From: Spirochaetaceae bacterium | GTDB lineage: Bacteria; Spirochaetota; Leptospiria; Leptospirales; Leptonemataceae | Direction of reading: 5' to 3' | NCBI GenBank assembly: GCA_002729885.1 | Contig: PBUB01000015.1 | Location: 40,001-104,000 of the forward strand | DNA length: 64,000 bases | Shown here: positions 17,601-26,546 of the stretch, piece after piece | How the letters are laid out: every line of letters starts with the position of its first letter | Numbering within the stretch: the first letter of the stretch is position 1 | The notes under the pieces: generated by a model | Seen by the model: only the letters and a program-made list of their open reading frames with translations | Told to the model about the DNA's origin: nothing | Database searches by the model: none | Position numbers and translations under genes: made by a program

Positions 17601-18980
17601 TCAAAGCATGGTTCCTGTTAGAAGAAGAACCGCTACTGAGAAATAAATAACCAGCCCGGTTACGTCCACAAGCATTGCAACAAAAGGTGCCGATGAAGCG
17701 GCCGGGTCAAATCCCAGTCGTTGCATCACCAGCGGCAGCATGGAGCCGGTAATGGTTCCCCACATCACCACTCCCAGAAGCGATAGCCCAATTACACATC
17801 CCAGAAGTATATAATGCTCACCGTAATCCGGGAAAAACAGTGGCCAGAGTACCACGCGAAAGAAGCCAATAAAGCCCAGGATTCCACCCAGTGTAAGACC
17901 GGCCAGAATCTCTCTTCGCATCACAATCCACCAATCCTTGAGGCCTACCTCACCCAGGGCCAGAGCCCGGATAATCAATGTCGCTGCCTGGGAACCGGAA
18001 TTCCCTCCACTGGAAATGATCAGTGGAATGAATAGTCCCAGCACCACTGCAGTAGCGATTTCGTCCTGAAAGAAGCTCATAGCTGTGACAGTAAACATCT
18101 GGCCAAAAAAAAGGACTATTAGCCAGCCAACCCGTCGCTTGATCATCTGGAAGAATCCAGTATGCATATAGGGAGTTTCCAGGGCATCCAGACCACCGAA
18201 CTTCTGGATATCTTCTGTGTGTTCCTCTTCGATCACATCCAGGACGTCATCCACGGTAACGATTCCCAGCAGGAATCTCTCCGAGTTAACCACGGGAAGA
18301 GCTACACGGTCATATTTCTTGAAAACGTCAACGGCATCTTCCCGGTCATCCGTGGCCTGGAGAAAGATGAAGGATTCATCCATCAAATCGCTCACTTTCT
18401 TTCTTGCAGGTGCCAGAAGGATTTCCCGAATTCGCAGATCATCAATCAGCCGACCGCGATCGTCGGTCACATATATAACGTTGATACTTTCCGAGTCTTT
18501 TCCGTTTTTACGAATATGATCCAGCACCTTCTGCACAGTCCAGTCCGGTCGAACCGAGATAAAATCCGGAACCATCAATCGACCAACGCTGTCCTCCGGG
18601 TACCCCAGATGCTGAACTGCTACGATTCTTTCATCCGGAGTAAGCAATTCCAGTAGCTGCTTCACGGCAATACCGGGTAATTCCTCCAGAAGTGCGGTTC
18701 GATCATCCGCCTTCATTTCGTTAAGAATGGCCGCTACTTCATTTTTTGCCAGGGTCTTCAATAAATGCTGCTGCGAGCGGAAGGCCAGATACTCAAAGGT
18801 ATCTGCAGTCAGCTCCCGGGGAAGCAGTCGAAATACTACAGCCTTGTGATTGTCTGGAAGATCTTCAATTAACTCGGCCAGATCGCCGGGGCGAAACTCT
18901 TTTAGCCTTTCTTTAAGCGCTCTGGACTTTCGTTGCTCGATGAGCTCTTCGATTTCAGGAATTATGATTACATCGGACAT
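17601..18980 (-). CDS. mgtE: Magnesium channel/transporter MgtE
   Basis: Mg2+-gated Mg2+ channel of the inner membrane, 459 residues. The cytosolic N-domain of helical repeats (about 10-130, with PGDLAELIEDLP and RLLPRELTADTFEYL) is followed by a pair of CBS domains (about 135-260, ending VVNSERFLLGIVTVDDVLDVI) and five membrane helices (about 285-455). The pore signature SSGGNSGSQAATLIIRALALGE is intact. ATG 18980 has AGGAG six bases upstream inside the end of thiG, and the stop lies four bases before thiH. A Mg2+ transporter inside a thiamine operon is unusual; thiamine diphosphate enzymes need Mg2+, which may explain the pairing. Confidence 0.95.
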   Translation of the reverse strand: MSDVIIIPEIEELIEQRKSRALKERLKEFRPGDLAELIEDLPDNHKAVVFRLLPRELTADTFEYLAFRSQQHLLKTLAKNEVAAILNEMKADDRTALLEELPGIAVKQLLELLTPDERIVAVQHLGYPEDSVGRLMVPDFISVRPDWTVQKVLDHIRKNGKDSESINVIYVTDDRGRLIDDLRIREILLAPARKKVSDLMDESFIFLQATDDREDAVDVFKKYDRVALPVVNSERFLLGIVTVDDVLDVIEEEHTEDIQKFGGLDALETPYMHTGFFQMIKRRVGWLIVLFFGQMFTVTAMSFFQDEIATAVVLGLFIPLIISSGGNSGSQAATLIIRALALGEVGLKDWWIVMRREILAGLTLGGILGFIGFFRVVLWPLFFPDYGEHYILLGCVIGLSLLGVVMWGTITGSMLPLVMQRLGFDPAASSAPFVAMLVDVTGLVIYFSVAVLLLTGTML

Positions 18981-18982
18981 GC

Positions 18983-19870
18983 TTAACTCCTGTTTTCTTC
19001 ATCCAGGAATCCAGTGAGCGGACTGGAAGCGCTGGCTTTCCATTGTGTAGAAGCAGCGCTAGATGTACCAAATAGAAAGTGCATTCGACCGGCGGTGGTG
19101 GCTCTTGCAAATGCCTGTCCTGCTCTTGCAGGGTCCCTGGCTACAGCCAGGGCTGTATTAACCAGCACGGCATCCGCTCCCATCTCCATAGCCCTGGCTG
19201 CATGGGACGGAGCACCCAGACCTGCATCCACCACCACGGGAACTCTTGCCTGCTCGATAATGATTCGAATGCTTTCTTCTGTTTTGATTCCCTGGTTGGA
19301 TCCTATAGGAGACCCCAGGGGCATCACAGTAGCCGCGCCCACATCCTGCAATCGCAGCGCCAGCACCGGATCCGCATGCATGTAAGGTAATACAGTAAAT
19401 CCATCTTTCACCAGAATTTCTGTAGCTCGATACGTTTCCACCGGATCTGGTAGAAGATAAACCGGATCCGGAGTAACTTCCAGTTTAACCCAGGAACCGC
19501 CTCCCATCTCGCGGGAAAGCTGGGCCAATCGCACCGCTTCTGTGGCGTCCCGGGCTCCGGATGTATTGGGTAATAACTGTAATTTTTCACGATCCAGAAG
19601 GGAGATCATGTCCTCTTCGTCCACGGACTTGCTCAGATCCACTCTTCTGAGTGCCACGGTAACCATTTCTGTGGCAGAAGCCTGCACTGCAGAAAGCATA
19701 TCCTGATTGGAGGCAAATTTACCAGTTCCTACAAATATTCGGGACCGAAACCTTCTGCCATTTATAACCAATGGCCGGGGATCGATCTGCTCCAGTTCCA
19801 GGTTCTCCTGGTCAATGGCGGCCCCCAGAGAGATCTGCAGGCCTGCACCGTTTTTCGCTGCCTGTTCCAT
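18983..19870 (-). CDS. thiG: Thiazole synthase ThiG
   Basis: Builds thiazole phosphate from 1-deoxy-xylulose-5-phosphate, 2-iminoacetate and ThiS thiocarboxylate. TIM-barrel protein with the family blocks [63 protein letters not shown] and [12 protein letters not shown]. It is 295 residues against a usual ~256; the extra ~36 N-terminal residues lack the Gly-Gly end of ThiS, so this is not a ThiS-ThiG fusion. ATG 19870 has AGGAG six bases upstream. It is first in the operon. I searched the ~90-base leader for a TPP riboswitch and saw none of its conserved blocks. ThiS and ThiF are not in the window. Confidence 0.94.
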   Translation of the reverse strand: MEQAAKNGAGLQISLGAAIDQENLELEQIDPRPLVINGRRFRSRIFVGTGKFASNQDMLSAVQASATEMVTVALRRVDLSKSVDEEDMISLLDREKLQLLPNTSGARDATEAVRLAQLSREMGGGSWVKLEVTPDPVYLLPDPVETYRATEILVKDGFTVLPYMHADPVLALRLQDVGAATVMPLGSPIGSNQGIKTEESIRIIIEQARVPVVVDAGLGAPSHAARAMEMGADAVLVNTALAVARDPARAGQAFARATTAGRMHFLFGTSSAASTQWKASASSPLTGFLDEENRS

Positions 19871-19960
19871 AAAGACTCCTGTTTACAGAATCCTGTTTTA
19901 GAGCCCTGCTGGCAAGCTTTCCATGAACTACGCTGGAAAGGCTACCATCTAAGGGTCGGA

Positions 19961-21163
19961 TTGGTACTGCCCATGAAGATCCGGCTACATCAAGCATACT
20001 CCATTCGGATACCAATGCGTACGCCCTATCCGCATAATCTGAGTGTCCGAAAATCGGCAGAATCCATTGTAGTTCAGCTACAGGATGACCTGGGTTATAT
20101 GGGCTTTGGCGAAGGCTCACCCAGAAGCTATGTAACCGGGGAAACTCTGGAATCCTGCCTGGATTTTCTGAATGACATTGTATTTCCCTGGTTGAGCACC
20201 CGAGCATGGCCCGGTCCTCTTAGATCCAGAGCAGAGTTTATGGACTTTCTGGCCAGGTTTCACAGCGAATTTCCTGTAATCCGAGGCCAGCCTTCACACA
20301 GTCATAACTCCAGCAGGGCAGCCGTTGAAATTGCCCTGGCAGACTGTGCCCTTCAAAGGGCCGGTGCCCGTTTTGAGGATTTCTTTCCCATAAAGCGAAA
20401 TCTACTTCGATATTCTCCTGGCATCGGTTCGGTAAACCCATCTGTAGCTTTTGGAATTGCATCCGCCTCTAGAATCCTGGGCTTTAAAGATCTCAAAGTA
20501 AAGCTCAATGGAATTAAAGACATAGAAAGGACCAGGTCAGTTCGCCGCGCTACTGGCAGGAAGACCAGTTTGCGATTGGATGCAAACCAGGCGTACTGTC
20601 TCGGCAATGCAAGTCATATTCGAAAGTTACAATCTCTCAAAGAGTTTCATCCGGTTTGCATTGAAGAGCCTTTCGCAGAGAAGGACCATGAAGAAATTCG
20701 CAAGGTCCGCGAACATACAGGCCTCACTTTGATGGCAGACGAATCACTTCTAAACCTGGATGATGCACAAACGATAATAGCTCTTGAGTCCTATAACGCA
20801 CTAAATTTGAGAATATCCAAGCTGGGTGGTATCTATCCATTGATCCAGATCAAGGAACTGGCTTCCCGGCATGGTCTGCTTCTATTGCTGGGCTGTCATG
20901 TGGGAGAACTGGCAATACTTTCCCGGGTGGGTCAATTGCTTGCGGCCCATTTTTCAGATATTGCACACCTGGAAGGGGGCTTCGGGACCTGGATTCTGAA
21001 ATCGGATGTCGATTCGCATTCGCGCAGGATGGGCTACGGCGGCAAATTCAAAGTTCTTCCTGGTGATGTTAGCTTTGGCCTGCAAGTGGAGGCATCCAGA
21101 TTGCAGCATTGGCAGACGGCCAGTTTAAGAGAATCCAGAAGCGGCGCGGAGGTACGAATATGA
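19961..21163 (+). CDS. Enolase-superfamily enzyme, dipeptide-epimerase/MLE-like
   Basis: About 400 residues of the mandelate racemase/muconate lactonizing enzyme group. All catalytic positions are present: the Lys pair KVK (179 and 181), metal ligands Asp207 (RLDANQ), Glu235 (CIEEPF) and Asp260 (MADES), and the second base Lys287 (ISKLGG). An active enzyme abstracting a proton alpha to a carboxylate is therefore expected. The two-base layout fits epimerases such as L-Ala-D/L-Glu epimerase, but the substrate-binding loop is divergent and o-succinylbenzoate synthase-like chemistry cannot be excluded. TTG 19961 has AAGGG five bases upstream; ATG 19973 is the alternative. The stop overlaps the GH3 start (ATGA), so it is the first gene of a coupled operon. 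Confidence 0.8.
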   Translation: MVLPMKIRLHQAYSIRIPMRTPYPHNLSVRKSAESIVVQLQDDLGYMGFGEGSPRSYVTGETLESCLDFLNDIVFPWLSTRAWPGPLRSRAEFMDFLARFHSEFPVIRGQPSHSHNSSRAAVEIALADCALQRAGARFEDFFPIKRNLLRYSPGIGSVNPSVAFGIASASRILGFKDLKVKLNGIKDIERTRSVRRATGRKTSLRLDANQAYCLGNASHIRKLQSLKEFHPVCIEEPFAEKDHEEIRKVREHTGLTLMADESLLNLDDAQTIIALESYNALNLRISKLGGIYPLIQIKELASRHGLLLLLGCHVGELAILSRVGQLLAAHFSDIAHLEGGFGTWILKSDVDSHSRRMGYGGKFKVLPGDVSFGLQVEASRLQHWQTASLRESRSGAEVRI

Positions 21164-22794
21164 ATCCAATATTTAGAACTATCCTGGAACGAAAGTACCA
21201 GGGCTTCATGAAGCGTTGTTTAAGGGCAAAGACCAATCAGACTGATTTCCTGAAACAACTAATTCGCAAGAATCAAAACACTGCCTTTGGCACCGAACAT
21301 GGATTCTCCGGGATCCAGAGACAGGATGATTTCGCAAAGAAGGTTACTGTGCGCAACTACAGTGATTTCAACCCATGGATTGAAAGGATTATTCGAGGAG
21401 AAAAGAATGTTTTGAGCCATGAGCCTGTACGATTTTTCAATCTCACCAGCGGCACAGATAAATCCCCCAAACTTATCCCAATCACAGCTTCCTACAATAA
21501 AACCTCAAGAGAACTGCTAAATGCCTGGGTTGGAGGTCTTGTTCGCGATCATCGAAACACCATGTCGCATTGCAGGCTTGCCATTCCCGGAAAAGCCATT
21601 GAATATTTCTCCGAAGGCGGCATACCGGTAGGCTCCGCATCGGGAGAGGCCTACAAGTCAGCTCTGTGGTTTATTCGAAAGAAGTATGCAGTCCCCTATG
21701 AAGTGTTTGAGCTGGATGATTTCAGGCTACGTTATCTGTTAATTCTAAGATTCGCATTGCAGCGACCCCTGAGTTTTCTGGCCACTCCCAATTCCGGCAC
21801 TCTCGTTAGACTTTTGCAATTGCTGGAGGAGGAATCTGATACATTGCTTCGCTCCTTTTATGATGGCGGCCTCGGAGACGTGCCAGAGCGCATTAAGAAA
21901 CTGTGTCCGCCAGATCGAAAAACCGGACAAAGGCTACTTCAGAACCTCAACTTCGGAAATGGAACGTTCAGCCCTCTGAATTACTGGAATACATTGCAAA
22001 CCATCGCAGTGTGGCTGGGCGGATCCTGTGGCACTCAAGTCGGGGCGCTGCGAAGACAATTTCCAGGTATACCGCTTCGCGATCTGGGTTATCATGCCAG
22101 CGAGGCCAGAATGACCATGCCCATCTCCGACAATACATCGGAAGGGCTTCTGGCCACAGACAATAACTACTATGAGTTTATTCCGGTCCCGGAATATGAA
22201 TCAGGATCCCGAAGTACCTGCACTTTTTCAGAACTGGAAGAAGGAAACGAGTACTATATTATCATCACCAACCTGGCTGGATTGTACAGATATGACATTG
22301 GAGATATCATTCAAGTAACCGGATTCTACGGGGAAACTCCCATAATACGGTTTCTGCGAAAGGGAAAGGATTTCTCGAATATGGCAGGGGAGAAACTACA
22401 TATCAATCAGTTCCTGGAAGCCAGGCGTAGAACTCTGGATAGAGTTCCTGTTCCATTGAGAGATGATCGCTTTTTGATCTTTCCCAATCAGGACCTATGT
22501 TGCTATGATCTTTTCTTTGAGTTCGCTTCCGGTGACTCCGGTAACCTGGCTACCTCCATCGCTGAATCCATCGATCTGATGGATCTGGCTCAAAGGTTTG
22601 ATAGCCATTTGAAAGAATTGAACGTTGAGTATGCTTCCAAGCGCAATTCTGGCCGCTTGCATCCATTGCGCATCTTTAACCTCGATCCCGGATCCATTCA
22701 AGGCTCCGTGGACTCGGATTTTCAGGCAGGTATGCGAGATTCCCAGTATAAATACAGATTCTATACCAGTGTTCCACCCGGCGGGATGCGATAG
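21160..22794 (+). CDS. GH3-family acyl-acid amido synthetase
   Basis: About 544 residues. GH3 enzymes adenylate a carboxylic acid and transfer it to an amino acid, forming an N-acyl amino acid; plant members conjugate auxin or jasmonate, while bacterial ones are poorly characterised. Family blocks visible are FFNLTSGTDKSPKLIP (ATP-binding), LRDLGYHASEARMTMP, TNLAGLYRYDIGDIIQVTGFY and FLRKGKDFSNMAGEKLHINQF, in the canonical order. The start is ATG 21160, preceded by GGAGG with ideal spacing and overlapping the previous stop by four bases, so translation is coupled. The longer frame to 21109 lies inside the previous gene. The acid and amino acid partners are unknown; the downstream methyltransferase and fatty acid hydroxylase suggest a fatty acyl substrate. 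Confidence 0.88.
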   Translation: MNPIFRTILERKYQGFMKRCLRAKTNQTDFLKQLIRKNQNTAFGTEHGFSGIQRQDDFAKKVTVRNYSDFNPWIERIIRGEKNVLSHEPVRFFNLTSGTDKSPKLIPITASYNKTSRELLNAWVGGLVRDHRNTMSHCRLAIPGKAIEYFSEGGIPVGSASGEAYKSALWFIRKKYAVPYEVFELDDFRLRYLLILRFALQRPLSFLATPNSGTLVRLLQLLEEESDTLLRSFYDGGLGDVPERIKKLCPPDRKTGQRLLQNLNFGNGTFSPLNYWNTLQTIAVWLGGSCGTQVGALRRQFPGIPLRDLGYHASEARMTMPISDNTSEGLLATDNNYYEFIPVPEYESGSRSTCTFSELEEGNEYYIIITNLAGLYRYDIGDIIQVTGFYGETPIIRFLRKGKDFSNMAGEKLHINQFLEARRRTLDRVPVPLRDDRFLIFPNQDLCCYDLFFEFASGDSGNLATSIAESIDLMDLAQRFDSHLKELNVEYASKRNSGRLHPLRIFNLDPGSIQGSVDSDFQAGMRDSQYKYRFYTSVPPGGMR

Positions 22795-22864
22795 AGGAAA
22801 TCCTGCAAATGCAGTTTGAAGCATGCAGGTTTCTCGAATGCGAAATTGCCCCGGAGTATAGCCC

Positions 22865-23731
22865 ATGCGAAAGAATAAGGCCAGCAGCACAGCCAGATTG
22901 ATTACACGATGCATGCTCTTTCTCCATTACGAAGGGTCCACTCTGAGCCATGAAGCAAACATAAAGCTCTGGCTTTCCTGTTTAAAGAGCTATGGTAGTT
23001 CCCCGGATCTGCTTGCTTACTGCATTCGATTCAAACCCGTCAGACTAATCATTCGAATCATACAGTCTTTAATTCTTCCCAATCTTATCTATCATTACGG
23101 GCTAAGAAAGCAGATGATCCGCAATGCGATCGAAAGACATTTAAGGAACCATCAAGTCGATCACTTCATCCATCTGGGAGCTGGCTTCGACACCTATTCG
23201 CAAGACGTTTCAGGAATGGGCACGACGATTCGATGTATGGAAATGGATCATCCTGCTACCCAGGAAGTAAAGCGCAGGGCTCTTGAAGAGTCCGGTATTA
23301 AGAGCCAGGAAGTGGAATTCCTTCCGGTGGACCTGACGGAAACTGGATCCTTTAAATGCAATACCAGAAAACAATCATTAATTGTTGCAGAAGGGCTCTT
23401 TATGTATTTCTCCCCTTCCCGTCTGCAATCTCTGTTGTATGAAATTCGTCAGAATACGAGCAGCTGCTTTCTAATCTTTACATTCATCGATAAAAACAGA
23501 GGTCAGCCGGATTTTTTTGAAAACAGCCCACTTATCAATCTGTATCTGCGATATCATCAGGAGCCTTTTCAATGGGGTATCTCATCTGAAGATATGGAAT
23601 CTTTTCTTAATCAGAACGGATTCTCGATGATTGAAATCCTGGATCCATCGGAATCACTTTCGCAGCTTCTGGACAGGCCCATATCCAGACGCATAAAAGA
23701 AAAAATCTGCATAGCAAGAAGCCTGGAATGA
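22865..23731 (+). CDS. SAM-dependent methyltransferase, PPM/leucine carboxyl methyltransferase family
   Basis: 288 residues. The N-terminal segment (STARLITRCMLFLHYE), the glycine-rich SAM loop HFIHLGAGFDTYSQ, MEMDHPATQEVKRRAL, the LPVDLTE acidic strand and the LIVAEGLFMYFSPSRL block are characteristic of the family that methylates carboxyl groups or polyketide-type hydroxyls. GGAG is eight bases before the ATG. The gene follows GH3 by 70 bases and overlaps the next gene by four (ATGA). In this operon a carboxyl O-methyltransferase could cap the free acid of an N-acyl amino acid made by GH3; that is an inference. Confidence 0.85.
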   Translation: MRKNKASSTARLITRCMLFLHYEGSTLSHEANIKLWLSCLKSYGSSPDLLAYCIRFKPVRLIIRIIQSLILPNLIYHYGLRKQMIRNAIERHLRNHQVDHFIHLGAGFDTYSQDVSGMGTTIRCMEMDHPATQEVKRRALEESGIKSQEVEFLPVDLTETGSFKCNTRKQSLIVAEGLFMYFSPSRLQSLLYEIRQNTSSCFLIFTFIDKNRGQPDFFENSPLINLYLRYHQEPFQWGISSEDMESFLNQNGFSMIEILDPSESLSQLLDRPISRRIKEKICIARSLE

Positions 23732-24552
23732 TAGAATCCATCAACCATCTATGGGAGTTGTGCATTAAGAGTTACTCGGACCCCCGATTTCTCTACTTTT
23801 CGGTCTACTCCGTATTTCTGTCCTGGACTCTCTGGCTTGTTTTTGCCCTGCCCTTTCTGACAGTAAAAAGCCGCTTTTCTGGCTATCGCATAGCAGGGAG
23901 AATTAACTCCAACGTCCTGGAGCACCGATCGGCCATCCTTATAGCGTGGAACTTCTCCGCCCAACTCATCGTTTCCGTTCTCTTGTGGCCCCTGATCTCA
24001 AATTTTTCGCTCAGTCTTTCAGACAGATCCGGTCTTCTACTTACGCCGGTATTGGTGACAGCCTATTTAATCATAGATGATTTGCTTTTCTACTTCTACC
24101 ATCGATTACTGCATTTTCCAGGCATTTATGGGCGAATCCATAAAGTCCATCATGAGTATCGCAAGAGCGATGCAATGGCCGCCGTTCATTTTCATCCGCT
24201 GGAGTTTCTATTGATTTCCACCGGTTTCCTGGCCGGGCCATTGATTCTGGGAAGCGATGTCATAACATTCTACATCTGGATTGCTCTGCGGCAATGGATT
24301 GGAGTGTCGGGACATTGTGGCTTTGCGCTACCGTGGGATCCCCTTCGCCTGGTCCCCGGGCATCCAGGAAGTGCCTTTCATTTTCAGCACCATCAGATCC
24401 CTACCCGGAACTTTGGACTGTTTTTCAGCTATCTGGATCGAGCAGTGGGAACTTACGCATCAATGGACAAATCGAATCCGTTAGTTGGACCGGAGTCGGA
24501 ACAATTCACGGATAGTAGCACGGAAGAGAACAGGCATTCAAGCCAAGACTGA
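23728..24552 (+). CDS. Fatty acid hydroxylase/sterol desaturase superfamily membrane protein
   Basis: 274 residues, with several membrane helices and the di-iron histidine clusters of the family: HRLLH, HKVHHEY, HFHP, HCGFALP and HFQHHQ. All histidine boxes are kept, so an O2-dependent hydroxylase or desaturase acting on a membrane lipid is expected. The start codon overlaps the methyltransferase stop (ATGA). It is the last gene of the four-gene operon, followed by a tandem repeat and a strong terminator. The substrate may be the acyl chain of the product of the upstream genes, a free fatty acid, or an imported sterol-like lipid; sequence alone does not decide. Confidence 0.87.
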   Translation: MIESINHLWELCIKSYSDPRFLYFSVYSVFLSWTLWLVFALPFLTVKSRFSGYRIAGRINSNVLEHRSAILIAWNFSAQLIVSVLLWPLISNFSLSLSDRSGLLLTPVLVTAYLIIDDLLFYFYHRLLHFPGIYGRIHKVHHEYRKSDAMAAVHFHPLEFLLISTGFLAGPLILGSDVITFYIWIALRQWIGVSGHCGFALPWDPLRLVPGHPGSAFHFQHHQIPTRNFGLFFSYLDRAVGTYASMDKSNPLVGPESEQFTDSSTEENRHSSQD

Positions 24553-24602
24553 AATGCACATTGTGAAGCTAATTGAAGCTTATTCGCTGATAGGCTAACC
24601 GG

Positions 24603-24650
24603 ATGACTCGATGACTCGATGACTCGATGACTCGATGACTCGATGACCTG
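24603..24650. repeat. 8-base tandem repeat (ATGACTCG)
   Basis: Five perfect head-to-tail copies of ATGACTCG (24603-24642) followed by one degenerate copy ATGACCTG (24643-24650), in the non-coding gap between convergent genes just before a terminator. The unit length is not a multiple of three but no gene is affected. Copy number may vary between strains. Confidence 0.9.
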
Positions 24651-24665
24651 AAGGCGAAGAGAGAA

Positions 24666-24695
24666 CGGGTCCGGAAATCGGACCCGCACTTTTTA
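24666..24695 (+). terminator. Rho-independent terminator of the GH3 operon
   Basis: A perfect 8-base stem, CGGGTCCG (24666-24673) and CGGACCCG (24679-24686), with a GAAAT loop, is followed by CACTTTTT. It sits between the convergent hydroxylase and OmpA genes and could stop transcription in both directions, though the minus-strand T-run is poor. Confidence 0.85.
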
Positions 24696-24701
24696 CTTCT
24701 G

Positions 24702-26420
24702 TTACTTCTGATAGGAGATTCGAATTTCTACTCGTCTGTTTTTCGCCTCGGGGCCCATAGTATTTACCAGTTTGCGATCATCCGCAAAACCCTGGACTTC
24801 GATGATTCGGGCCGGCGCAATTCCTTTTCTTTCCACCATGGCATTCTTCACGGCTTCGGCCCTGCGAAGACTGAGAATCTTGTTCGAACGATAGGCTCCT
24901 ACCGAGTCTGTATGCCCATGTACCTTGGCCACAGTGTCTGGATTATCCACAAGTCCCTGAGCCACCTGGTCGATGAGTTGAAGTGCCTTTTGCGTCAATT
25001 TCGCACTTCCGGTATCAAAGGAAAGGTCACCATCAATGGTAGCTACAATCTCCTTCGTATTTCCAGAAGCCTCATCCTTGACCTTCTCCATCTTGAAACC
25101 CAGAGCCCGGAAGCTATTTTCCAGTTCTTCCAGCGCAATGCCCTTTCGATTAAATTCATCTTTCACTGTGTCGTACAGTTTATCCAGGTATTCGCCCACT
25201 TCATCCGGTGTGACTTCCGGCTCTTGCGGTTCTTCTGGCTTTTCTGTTTCGGTCGGAGTTGTTACTGGATCTATTCTGGAAGGTTCTGGCCTCGATGCAT
25301 TCACATCGCCCAGATGGAAAGCCATACCCAGGGTTACATAGAATTCAGTGCGATAGCCTTTGGATTTTGTAGATCGCTCTCCGAGCCCCAGATTCATGGA
25401 TTTCTGACTTATGTTGGTCAATGGTCCGGTCTGGAATCCATAGAATTCGCTGTAGGTTCTGGTCCAGTCTTCCCGTTCCATTCCTATGGTTGCAGAAAGT
25501 CGACAGTAACGAAATTCCGCTTCCACACGGTGCATCATTCCGCTATCGCTGGCGCGTCCGGACTGATAGATTCCAGCCAGGTCCACGCTTTCGGCATCGT
25601 TGATATCCCGAAAGTTTACGAGTTGTGGTCCTGCCGCTTCGAAAGTACCACTGCGCTCCATGAAATAGAGCTGATATTTGATCCGGAGGAAATCCAGAAC
25701 GTCCCATTTGAGGCCCAGGCCAAAGACCAGGCCATTTAGATGATAGTTTAACTTCACATCCCCGGCATTGGCCCAGGTGGTTAGGGATGGATCTGTACCT
25801 GCAGAACTATTTCTTAAAGTGTATGAGCCATAGGTGGCGGTGAGGGATTCATGAACGCTCTGATATCCGATGATGGGACCTGCCCGAAAGTCCTTTGTCC
25901 AGCGATGGTAGTAGCCAAAATCATAGAGCCTTTGATCGTAATGATATCTTAGAAGCCTGGTGCCTTCGAACAAACTGGTGGCATAGGTAGAATTTCCAGG
26001 AAATGCGAATAGAACACTGGGGCTGGTATTTCGGGAAAACTTCCGAACAACGTTATTTCTATAATAAGAGACATCGAACCTATCACCGTAGGAATACATA
26101 AGTCTGGTTCTTATCGGGAAATAATCGTTTTCATCTCCCTCTCCCAGGGGAATAGCAGCAGGCTGACCTGTAGTTCCCGAATTAATAGCGGAATTGATTA
26201 ACCAGGCTGGGCCGGTTTCGGTCATCAAGTTTTGCTTTCCGATGGCATAGCCAATGCCAAAATCAAACTGGATCCTGTGCATATAGGTATCCAGAAAAGG
26301 AACATCCTGTTCCAGTCTCTGCTCCGCAGGTTCCTCCGCAGATATGGACCCGTAAAACGGCAGCGATACCGAAATCAGAAATAATAGCAACGGAAGAATT
26401 TTGATGTTGCAATTGTGCAC
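24702..26420 (-). CDS. Outer-membrane protein with C-terminal OmpA domain
   Basis: 572 residues from GTG 26420. A signal peptide (NIKILPLLLFLISVSLPFYGSISA) precedes a beta-strand-rich region of about 360 residues with alternating aromatic and polar residues (barrel-like, for example DQRLYDFGYYHRW). A proline/glutamate linker near 380-400 follows, then an OmpA peptidoglycan-binding domain from about 450 with LSFDTGSAKLTQKAL, GHTDSVGAYRSNKILSLRRAEAV and GPEAKNRRVEIRI. A short helical segment (YLDKLYDTVKDEFNRKGIALEELENSF) before the domain is shared with the divergent lipoprotein at 26672. It presumably links the outer membrane to the cell wall; the barrel could be a porin. The upstream Shine-Dalgarno is poor. 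Confidence 0.87.
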   Translation of the reverse strand: MHNCNIKILPLLLFLISVSLPFYGSISAEEPAEQRLEQDVPFLDTYMHRIQFDFGIGYAIGKQNLMTETGPAWLINSAINSGTTGQPAAIPLGEGDENDYFPIRTRLMYSYGDRFDVSYYRNNVVRKFSRNTSPSVLFAFPGNSTYATSLFEGTRLLRYHYDQRLYDFGYYHRWTKDFRAGPIIGYQSVHESLTATYGSYTLRNSSAGTDPSLTTWANAGDVKLNYHLNGLVFGLGLKWDVLDFLRIKYQLYFMERSGTFEAAGPQLVNFRDINDAESVDLAGIYQSGRASDSGMMHRVEAEFRYCRLSATIGMEREDWTRTYSEFYGFQTGPLTNISQKSMNLGLGERSTKSKGYRTEFYVTLGMAFHLGDVNASRPEPSRIDPVTTPTETEKPEEPQEPEVTPDEVGEYLDKLYDTVKDEFNRKGIALEELENSFRALGFKMEKVKDEASGNTKEIVATIDGDLSFDTGSAKLTQKALQLIDQVAQGLVDNPDTVAKVHGHTDSVGAYRSNKILSLRRAEAVKNAMVERKGIAPARIIEVQGFADDRKLVNTMGPEAKNRRVEIRISYQK

Positions 26421-26530
26421 GTTAGCTCACTTATCTCCTGGTGACAAACCCGCGAGAACGGATATTCTGGATAGGACGTAGATAAGTACCTGTTGCACCA
26501 GAATCTTTTCCAGATTCCGCGGACCAGAAC

Positions 26531-26546
26531 CTGTCAGGTTTGACAG
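26531..26546. promoter_or_regulatory. Inverted repeat between the divergent OmpA genes
   Basis: CTGTCA-GGTT-TGACAG is a perfect inverted repeat with a four-base centre, immediately followed by the palindrome GTAAATTTAC (26546-26555). It lies in the 251-base divergent spacer. The TTGACA inside it looks like a -35 box but no -10 box sits at 16-18 bases. It may be an operator common to both genes. Confidence 0.35.

Noticed and set aside
18983..19870. ThiS-ThiG fusion, because of the long ThiG N-terminus
   Set aside because: The extra ~36 residues have no ubiquitin-like pattern and no Gly-Gly end.
19871..19960. Possible TPP riboswitch ahead of thiG
   Set aside because: None of the conserved TPP aptamer blocks (CTGAGA, the ACCTGA region, GGATAATGCCAGCG-like) is in the ~90-base leader.
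24912..25739. 275-codon plus-strand frame antisense to the OmpA barrel gene
   Set aside because: The minus-strand OmpA frame is longer and has recognisable domains; the plus frame reads as low-complexity shadow sequence.
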